Part shown: positions 8,454 to 13,608 of the stretch, in pieces
Numbering within the stretch: position 1 is the stretch's first letter
Layout of the letters: each line of letters begins with the position of its first letter
Origin: UMGS1312 sp964631595
Lineage (GTDB): Bacteria > Bacillota > Clostridia > Oscillospirales > CAG-272
Assembly: GCA_964631595.1 (NCBI GenBank)
Contig: CAZVXL010000034.1
Span: forward strand, 1 to 13,608
Direction of reading: 5' to 3'
Length of the DNA stretch: 13,608 bases
Translations under genes and position numbers: made by a program
The notes under the pieces: generated by a model
The model's database searches: none
Told to the model about the DNA's origin: nothing
Seen by the model: the letters and a program-made list of their open reading frames with translations, nothing else

Positions 8454-10544
8454 ATGAAAAAGCTTATATCGCTGCTGCTTGTCGCAGCAACGCTTGCAGT
8501 ACTGTCTCCCGCGGTACTGTCGGAAGAAGCGGGCGGTCTTGTCCTCACCGCGGAGTCTCACCTGCAACTCGACAGGGAAGAGGGATACATCGACGGGATC
8601 GACGGTATCCCGACCGTATCCGAGCTTGCCGCGGAATTTGAGGGAGCGGTGACCGTCCTCGGAGCCGACGGCACGGAGAAATCGGGCGAGGACGCCGTTG
8701 CCGCGGACGATCTTGCGGTATGTGGCAAGGATTCGCTGAAGGCGCTGATCTACGGCGACGTTGACCGCAACGGAAGGATCACTCTCACCGACGTGACCGC
8801 CACGCTGAAGCACATCGCGGGCTGGGGTGAGGACATTTCCGCCGCCGCCGCAAATGTCGCAAGCACGGCAGAGGGCGCGGTCGGTCTTGAGGATGCGGTA
8901 AAGCTTCTGAAGTACATCTCCGGCTGGAGCAACATCTCCCTCGGTGACGTCAGAATGATCTACGAGAACAGCCCTCTCACCGCGGAGCACGACGATCCCA
9001 CCCTCGACGTATTCTTTGCCGATATGATGTACAAGCTCGGCAGAGAGCAGACGGAGCACACCGGCGAATACGCCGCCGAGATGAAGCTTGCAAAGAACGA
9101 GACGGAGTCCTGTCAGGCGCTCCTGCTCTCCACTCTCGACAGAGAGGGGCTCTCGGCTGAGATCTCCGATTTCGAATACGAGTACGGCGACTATTCGCTC
9201 CCCGCAAAGCTTGAGTGGATCGAATACTACGATCACAGCATCCTCACCAAGGTGAATCCGATAAGCCAGATGGAGTGGTACTTCGACGAGTTCCCCGAGA
9301 TCGTTCTTCCCGTGGCGGATTCCTTTGAGCTTCAGGCAAACAAGCTCCGCCACCTCATAATCTCCGTGACCTCCGAGACAGATTCCCCCGAGGGAATGTA
9401 CACAGCAACTCTCTCGATAAAGGCGCCCGACGGCACCGTTATCAAGACCGCGCGCGTGTATGCGCACGTGTGGGATTTCGCTCTCCCCGATGAGCCCTAC
9501 AGCGCATCGCTGTTCTGCACTCAGTCAAAGTCGGGCAAGAACAACAAGTATTCCTACAAGGATTACTACGATTATATGCTCGACAACAATCTCTCAAGCT
9601 ACGTTCTGCCCTACGATATCGGTGATCCCAGAGCCGATGAGTACATGAGCGACCCGCGCGTCACCGCCTTTGTTATCGCGGGCGACGGCTACGGCGGAAT
9701 CATGAACGAGGATGACGCGGACACGAAGGCGTTCTTCGAGAAGGTCATGACCAATCCCGATTGGGCGCGCAAGGGTCTGTTCTACTACACCGACGAGCCC
9801 TACGGCACCGGACTTGAGCTGGTCAAGACCACCTACGAGCATCTGATCGACGTGCTCGGCACGGAGGAGGGCGTTCGCAACATGACTCCCCTTGCCGGCA
9901 ACAATTCCTACATCTCCGACGATTATCTGAACAAGGGCATCGACCCCGTCGCGTACATTGATCCCTACATCAACGTGTGGTGCCCGCAGTCGCCTGCTTA
10001 CCACCGCCTTGCCGAGGGCGGTCTGTGGACTCCCAGACAAATGGTCCGCAAGCACGGCGAGTTCCCCGAGAGGATCGCCAAGTTTAAGGAGCAGGGCGAG
10101 GAGTCGTGGTGGTACGTCTGCTGCTCTCCCGAGATTCCTTACGCGAATTACTTTACTTGGTATCAGGGCGTTATTATCCGCGTCCTCTCGTGGCAGCAGT
10201 ATTTTAATGATGTTGACGGCGTGCTCTATTACGGCACGGGCGTACACTGGGACAACATCTCCAAGTATCAGTTCGATATCTACAACGGTGACGGCGTGCT
10301 CATGTACCCCGGAGAGTTCTTCGGCAGCGAGGGCCCGCAGGCTTCGTGGAGGCTCTATCAGCTCCGCGACGGCTTCGATGATTTCGATTACCTCCGTATG
10401 GCGGAGGAGCTGTGCGGCAGAGAAGCTGTCATGGAAGTCGTGAATACCGTTACAAGCGGTATGCTTAAATTTACCGAGGATTATCGCGTGCTCGACGCCG
10501 CCCGCGACGAGATCGTCAACATGATCCTCTCAGCGAAGGACTAA
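8454..10544 (+). CDS. Secreted dockerin-containing GH123/DUF4091-like protein, paralogue 1
   Basis: A 696-residue secreted protein. The Sec signal peptide covers about residues 1-23 (M-K-K, then a leucine/alanine core). A small beta-type module (about 28-98) precedes a dockerin-like module (about 99-160). Its first calcium loop is D-V-D-R-N-G-R-I-T-L-T-D (102-113) and the helix ends I-A-G-W, but the second loop is degenerate. Then come a beta-rich domain (about 185-345) and a TIM-barrel-like domain (about 350-650) with Y-Y-T-D-E-P (444-449). D447-E448 matches the Asp-Glu pair of GH123 beta-N-acetylgalactosaminidases, which act by substrate-assisted catalysis. The family call is from recognition, not a search. 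No sortase motif or C-terminal membrane anchor is seen. The start is at 8454, because the frame opening at 8412 would hide the signal peptide. It is probably an extracellular amino-sugar glycan enzyme; the substrate is unproven. Confidence 0.8.
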   Translation: MKKLISLLLVAATLAVLSPAVLSEEAGGLVLTAESHLQLDREEGYIDGIDGIPTVSELAAEFEGAVTVLGADGTEKSGEDAVAADDLAVCGKDSLKALIYGDVDRNGRITLTDVTATLKHIAGWGEDISAAAANVASTAEGAVGLEDAVKLLKYISGWSNISLGDVRMIYENSPLTAEHDDPTLDVFFADMMYKLGREQTEHTGEYAAEMKLAKNETESCQALLLSTLDREGLSAEISDFEYEYGDYSLPAKLEWIEYYDHSILTKVNPISQMEWYFDEFPEIVLPVADSFELQANKLRHLIISVTSETDSPEGMYTATLSIKAPDGTVIKTARVYAHVWDFALPDEPYSASLFCTQSKSGKNNKYSYKDYYDYMLDNNLSSYVLPYDIGDPRADEYMSDPRVTAFVIAGDGYGGIMNEDDADTKAFFEKVMTNPDWARKGLFYYTDEPYGTGLELVKTTYEHLIDVLGTEEGVRNMTPLAGNNSYISDDYLNKGIDPVAYIDPYINVWCPQSPAYHRLAEGGLWTPRQMVRKHGEFPERIAKFKEQGEESWWYVCCSPEIPYANYFTWYQGVIIRVLSWQQYFNDVDGVLYYGTGVHWDNISKYQFDIYNGDGVLMYPGEFFGSEGPQASWRLYQLRDGFDDFDYLRMAEELCGREAVMEVVNTVTSGMLKFTEDYRVLDAARDEIVNMILSAKD

Positions 10545-10562
10545 GCGAATAACTTCAAATAA

Positions 10563-10598
10563 CCGAGGGGGTGCTTTTGAGTAAAAGCACCCCCTCGG
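10563..10598 (+). terminator. Boundary hairpin 3 after first dockerin gene
   Basis: Perfect 16-bp stem ccgagggggtgctttt (10563-10578) with 10583-10598 and loop gagt, 18 nt after the stop. As at uvrA, the 3' side is ggctcccc rather than a T-run, so any termination would be atypical. It is the first part of the longer element copy B. Confidence 0.6.
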
Positions 10599-10790
10599 GC
10601 TCCCCCGCAAAACTTTTCAAATTGGGGCAGGGTAGCGTGTGTCTCAGGCAACGGATGTGAGAATTGTTGCATATCTAACAATATACCCACGATACACTCC
10701 GCGTAGGCCGGCTTGCCCTATTTTGCCCTTTTTGAAAGTTCTTGGGAGGGGGCGCGGGGGAGGGGTTCTTTCCAAGAACCCCTCCCCCGC
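10563..10790 (+). repeat. Long intergenic repeat element, copy B
   Basis: The block order matches copy A: 16-bp hairpin, ggctcccccgcaaaactttt, ggcagggt, gcgtgtgtctc, variable centre, gttcttgggaggggg, terminal hairpin. Here the terminal hairpin is a perfect 17-bp stem (10754-10770 with 10774-10790, loop tcc). The element occupies most of the 379-bp gap between the two dockerin genes. Both copies start just after the 3' end of a gene in that gene's sense direction, which argues for a transcribed 3'-end element. There is no coding potential. Confidence 0.75.
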
Positions 10791-10813
10791 TTGTGAATAA
10801 ACCCGTTCCCCGT

Positions 10814-10847
10814 CCGAGGAGTGCTTTTACTCAAAAGCGCCCCTCGG
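10814..10847. repeat. Boundary hairpin 4, upstream of second dockerin gene
   Basis: Left arm 10814-10828, loop actc, right arm 10833-10847. The arms pair over 15 positions with one A-C mismatch and one T-G wobble. It lies 15 bp before the -35 box of the second dockerin gene, mirroring hairpin 2 upstream of the first, so hairpin and promoter may have been duplicated with the gene. Confidence 0.6.
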
Positions 10848-10862
10848 TAATTTGCATAACTA

Positions 10863-10891
10863 TTGCAATTTCCGGCGGGGTTTGTTATAAT
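10863..10891 (+). promoter_or_regulatory. Sigma-A promoter of second dockerin/GH123-like gene
   Basis: -35 TTGCAA (10863-10868) and -10 TATAAT (10886-10891) have a 17-bp spacer. The start is predicted near 10898 with a leader of about 25 nt. The ribosome binding site AAAGGGG (10908-10914) precedes the ATG at 10924. The second gene can therefore be expressed independently of the first. Confidence 0.75.
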
Positions 10892-10923
10892 GTAGGCACA
10901 AATACACAAAGGGGACGAACACC

Positions 10924-13026
10924 ATGAAAAAAACGATCGTCACAATACTTGCAAGCGCAATGCTGCTGACCTCTGTCATCGGCTCCGGCTCTGCGGCGGA
11001 GACCGGCGGCGGCGCGCTTGAGCCGAAGGGTCGGTACGGACTGCGGATCGACCGCGAGGCGAAGCTGATATGCGGTATTCCCGACACCGTCACGGCGGGT
11101 GAGCTTGCCGATATGTTCAAGGGAAGCGAGGGGATAGAGGTGCTTGTCGGAGACAAAGCGCTGGGCTCCGACGAGGCAGTGCCGAACGGCGCGACCGTCA
11201 CGAACGGCTCCGACTCCGCCAATGCGGTGATCTACGGAGACACGAACTGCGACGCGCGCTTTACTCTTGCCGATGTAATGCTCACGCTGAAGCAGCTTGC
11301 CGGCTGGGGCATCGAGCTTGACAGCGCCGCCGACGTAGACTGCGACGGAGACGTGTCCGTGAGCGATGCCGTAATGATGCTGAAGAAGCTTGCGGACTGG
11401 CGCGTGTGGCTGGGCTATGCCGGAATGACGGTCGCGACCGAGCCCGCCGTTGCCGCAAACGAGGATCCCGCGATAAATCTTGCGTTCGGAAACGGGATCG
11501 ACAAATACACCAAGACCGCCGATATCGGCTCCGCCTTCACGGACGAGCTGTACTGCGCGCGCGGCGAGATCGAATTCACTCAGTTCGCGCTTGCCTCCGA
11601 GGAGGATCGCTCGGGGCTGTCCGTTGAGATAACTCCGTTCACCAATGCGCGCGGCGAGACAGTCCGCACGGAGATATACAAGGAAGATTTCGTCACGGCG
11701 AACGATCAGGCGTCGGGCGCGATCGCAGCCGTTTACGCGGATATCATGAATCCCGTGGTGACGGGCTTCAAGCTGAAGGCGGGCTCTGTCCAGCCGTTCG
11801 GCATCAAGGCTTATCCCGATGAGGATTCCGCCGCAGGTCTCTACGAGGCGGTTGTATCCGTGAAGGACAAGGACGGCGCCGAGCTGAAGCGCGCGCTCGT
11901 ATTCCTCACGGTGTGGCATTTCACTCTCCCCGAGAGCTCCTACTGCCGCACCTCCTTCGGTCTCTCTCCCGTCACGATCGGCTCATCCAAGACGATGTCT
12001 CAGGAGGAGCGCTACAAATCCTACTACGATATGTTCATCGAGAATCGCATGAATCCCGTGCTTCTGCCCTACGATATCACGGACGAGCGGGCGCAGGCGT
12101 ACATGGACGATCCGAGAGTCAACAGCTTCCTTGCAGGCGGTGATGGCTACGGCGGAATGTACGACACGAGCGACGAGCAGCTCACCGACAGGTATGCCGT
12201 GCTGTCGCAGAACAAGACTTGGCTTGACAAGGCGTACTTCTACTACAACGACGAGCCGCTGAATTTCGAGACCGCCGACAAGCCGTCCGTACAGCAGCAG
12301 CTTGATTCGATCAAGAGCAATTACGAGCACGTTCGCTCGCTTTTCCCCAATGCGAAGCTTGTTATCCCCAATCACTACAACGATCTTGACGAGCGCTTCG
12401 GTGATGACATTGTGGGCTACGTAATGAGGTATTCCTCCATTCTGTGCCCCCATTCTTGGATGTTCAACACCTATGACGAGGCGACGGAGAACGTCTGGTA
12501 CGACAAGGATCGCGACATCACGGACAAGCTCGGCACGCTGAAGGAGCGGATCGACGCGAAGCTTGCAAGCGACCCCGATGCCGAGTTCTGGTGGTACACG
12601 AGCGACAATCCCCGAGACGGAATGTGCAACATCTACGTCTCCAAGCCGGGAATTGAGCATCGCACGCTGTTCTGGCAGCAGTATTTCTACGGTGCGGACG
12701 GATATCTGTACTGGCTCTCCAACGAGTGGAGCGACTGCAACAGCCGCAACACCGTGATTTTCGATCAGTATGCGGGCATACTCTGCTACAACAACACCAT
12801 CTACGGTGTGGATTTCCCCGTTTCCTCCGTCCGCATGGAGATGATCCGCGACGGTATCGAGGATTTCGATTTCCTGCACATGATCGAGGATGCTGCCGGC
12901 AAGGCTGCCGCCGATGCCTTCGTGAGCCGCATTACCTCCGGTCTCCTTGCGTACAACACCGATCCCGACGTTCTTGAGGCTGTCCGCATCGAAATGGGCA
13001 ACACCCTCCAAGATCTGTATTCTTGA
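10924..13026 (+). CDS. Secreted dockerin-containing GH123/DUF4091-like protein, paralogue 2
   Basis: A 700-residue paralogue of the preceding protein with the same domain order: signal peptide (about 1-25), beta-type module (about 36-102), dockerin-like module (about 103-160), beta-rich domain (about 180-335) and TIM-barrel-like domain (about 340-655). Here both dockerin calcium loops are plausible: D106, N108, D110, D117, and D137, D139, D141, D148. The Asp-Glu pair is D443-E444 in F-Y-Y-N-D-E-P. Blocks shared with paralogue 1 include L-P-Y-D-I, Y-M-x-D-P-R-V, G-D-G-Y-G-G, W-Q-Q-Y-F and R-D-G-x-x-D-F-D. The barrel half is better conserved than the beta-rich half, suggesting different substrates or partners. 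There is no wall-anchor motif. It is probably extracellular and attached through the dockerin or released; the activity on N-acetylgalactosamine-type linkages is inferred from family. Confidence 0.8.
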   Translation: MKKTIVTILASAMLLTSVIGSGSAAETGGGALEPKGRYGLRIDREAKLICGIPDTVTAGELADMFKGSEGIEVLVGDKALGSDEAVPNGATVTNGSDSANAVIYGDTNCDARFTLADVMLTLKQLAGWGIELDSAADVDCDGDVSVSDAVMMLKKLADWRVWLGYAGMTVATEPAVAANEDPAINLAFGNGIDKYTKTADIGSAFTDELYCARGEIEFTQFALASEEDRSGLSVEITPFTNARGETVRTEIYKEDFVTANDQASGAIAAVYADIMNPVVTGFKLKAGSVQPFGIKAYPDEDSAAGLYEAVVSVKDKDGAELKRALVFLTVWHFTLPESSYCRTSFGLSPVTIGSSKTMSQEERYKSYYDMFIENRMNPVLLPYDITDERAQAYMDDPRVNSFLAGGDGYGGMYDTSDEQLTDRYAVLSQNKTWLDKAYFYYNDEPLNFETADKPSVQQQLDSIKSNYEHVRSLFPNAKLVIPNHYNDLDERFGDDIVGYVMRYSSILCPHSWMFNTYDEATENVWYDKDRDITDKLGTLKERIDAKLASDPDAEFWWYTSDNPRDGMCNIYVSKPGIEHRTLFWQQYFYGADGYLYWLSNEWSDCNSRNTVIFDQYAGILCYNNTIYGVDFPVSSVRMEMIRDGIEDFDFLHMIEDAAGKAAADAFVSRITSGLLAYNTDPDVLEAVRIEMGNTLQDLYS

Positions 13027-13046
13027 GTCTTTTGTAATACATGAGC

Positions 13047-13080
13047 AGTGAGCAATGTTCCACGTGGAACATTGCTCACT
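13047..13080. terminator. 34-bp perfect palindrome, terminator of second dockerin gene, with parS-like core
   Basis: The two 17-bp halves (13047-13063 and 13064-13080) are exact reverse complements. They start 20 nt after the stop and are followed by tgtgttttt, so a strong intrinsic terminator is plausible. The central 16 bases (13056-13071) read TGTTCCACGTGGAACA, which fits the relaxed parS pattern TGTTNCACGTGNAACA bound by ParB/Spo0J in Bacillota. Termination and ParB binding are not exclusive; the ParB role is untested. Confidence 0.65.
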
Positions 13081-13107
13081 TGTGTTTTTGAGAGAAGGGA
13101 AGAAGGT

Positions 13108-13151
13108 AACGGACGCTTTTTCGAGAAGGAGAACGGACGCTTTTTCGAGAA
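13108..13151. repeat. Short direct repeat, two copies of 20 bp
   Basis: The sequence aacggacgctttttcgagaa occurs at 13108-13127 and again at 13132-13151, separated by 4 bp. A 7-bp inverted repeat aaagctt/aagcttt follows directly. No coding region is seen around it. Confidence 0.8.
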
Positions 13152-13211
13152 AAAGCTTGGCAAAAAGCTTTAATCTGGTGTAGCCATATAGGATTACTAA
13201 AGCGATAGGCG

Positions 13212-13319
13212 CAAAGAAATGTACATTTCTTTGTAAAAGGGCAAAAGAGGGAATACCAAATGTCGGTTTTTCACTCCGTTAAAACCGACGATTTAGGATT
13301 ACTTTGATAACGGTAATCC
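13212..13319. repeat. Cluster of inverted repeats in the right-hand gene-free region
   Basis: Three inverted repeats occur within about 110 bp: a 22-bp perfect palindrome (13212-13233), a 9-bp stem gtcggtttt/aaaaccgac (13262-13270/13281-13289) and a 7-bp stem ggattac/gtaatcc (13296-13302/13313-13319). No T-runs and no reading frame are seen. It may be a decayed or different member of the structured intergenic repeats that follow. Confidence 0.6.
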
Positions 13320-13384
13320 GTTTGGATCACTACAGTGGGAAGTGATAAGGATATATAGTAAACAAATCTGCCGTTTTCCTCACG

Positions 13385-13608
13385 TAGCGCAGAAAGACGA
13401 AACTCCAAAAAACGTCATACCCCAAGCAAAACTAATGCCTTAGATAAACCTCTGCGAACCCAACCCCACCGCTGTAACCGCACACCACGTGTGACTTCCA
13501 ACCATATTCGACCGCCTGCGGTCGCGTGGATGCCGAGCGGTCTAAGCGGTATCACTCCACCCGAGCAGTACCCCGAAATTACAGCCTCGGGGGGATATTT
13601 AAGGGGGA
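13385..13608. repeat. 359-bp repeat family, diverged copy 4, cut by window edge
   Basis: From about 13427 this matches bases 291 onward of unit 1 (cataccgcaagcaaaact and on), continues through the unit junction, and runs to the first arm of the 11-bp hairpin, where the window ends. Similarity before 13427 is weaker, back to agcgcagaa at about 13386. It has the same orientation as units 1-3, about 12.4 kb away. Its stem ccccga/tcgggg (13570-13575/13586-13591) replaces ccccgt/acgggg of units 1 and 2, a compensatory pair. Confidence 0.85.

Noticed and set aside
8304..9467. Long - strand reading frame opposite the first dockerin gene
   Set aside because: It is a shadow of a GC-rich coding strand. 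It has no ribosome binding site or family resemblance, it crosses the hairpin and promoter region, and the + strand protein is clearly real.
11983..13011. Long - strand reading frame opposite the second dockerin gene
   Set aside because: Same shadow effect: valine- and leucine-rich translation, no start signal, and entirely within a gene with recognisable domains.

Overview
The window looks like chromosome of a GC-rich Clostridia (Bacillota) bacterium, probably a gut or rumen Oscillospirales/Christensenellales-type organism. This rests on AGGAGG-like ribosome binding sites, sigma-A promoters, a uvrBA operon with a candidate Bacillota-type SOS box, a split ThrE exporter, and secreted dockerin proteins with the 'LK-x-IAGW' helix common in gut Clostridia. 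The lineage is inferred from protein flavour only.

Layout. Positions 1 to about 960 hold a gene-free tandem array of three 359-bp units; a diverged fourth copy in the same orientation is cut by the right edge (about 13385-13608). A + strand operon follows: a nitroreductase (1238-1825), overlapping by 4 bp with a ThrE/YjjP-type exporter subunit (1822-2613), then the small ThrE/YjjB-type partner (2651-3082). Convergent to it is the - strand excision-repair operon uvrB (8168-6162) then uvrA (6131-3306). Divergent from uvrB are two tandem paralogues on the + strand (8454-10544 and 10924-13026). Each encodes a signal peptide, a small beta-type module, an internal dockerin-like module and a large domain resembling GH123/DUF4091 with an Asp-Glu catalytic pair. 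Each has its own sigma-A-like promoter (17-bp spacer, TATAAT -10 box).

How the parts work together. UvrA and UvrB form the damage-recognition and loading complex of nucleotide excision repair. The two ThrE-type proteins probably form one exporter of a small organic or amino acid, and the nitroreductase is co-transcribed with them. The two dockerin proteins are probably extracellular enzymes acting on amino-sugar-containing glycans, held on a scaffold or at the cell surface.

The least explained material is non-coding. The 359-bp repeat keeps several stems through compensatory changes between copies, which points to a structured RNA or structured DNA element. A second family, a 16-bp-stem hairpin with a 'ccgagggggtgctttt' arm, occurs four times at gene boundaries; two copies extend into a longer element of about 200-230 bp in opposite orientations. 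A 34-bp perfect palindrome after the last gene contains a parS-like core.
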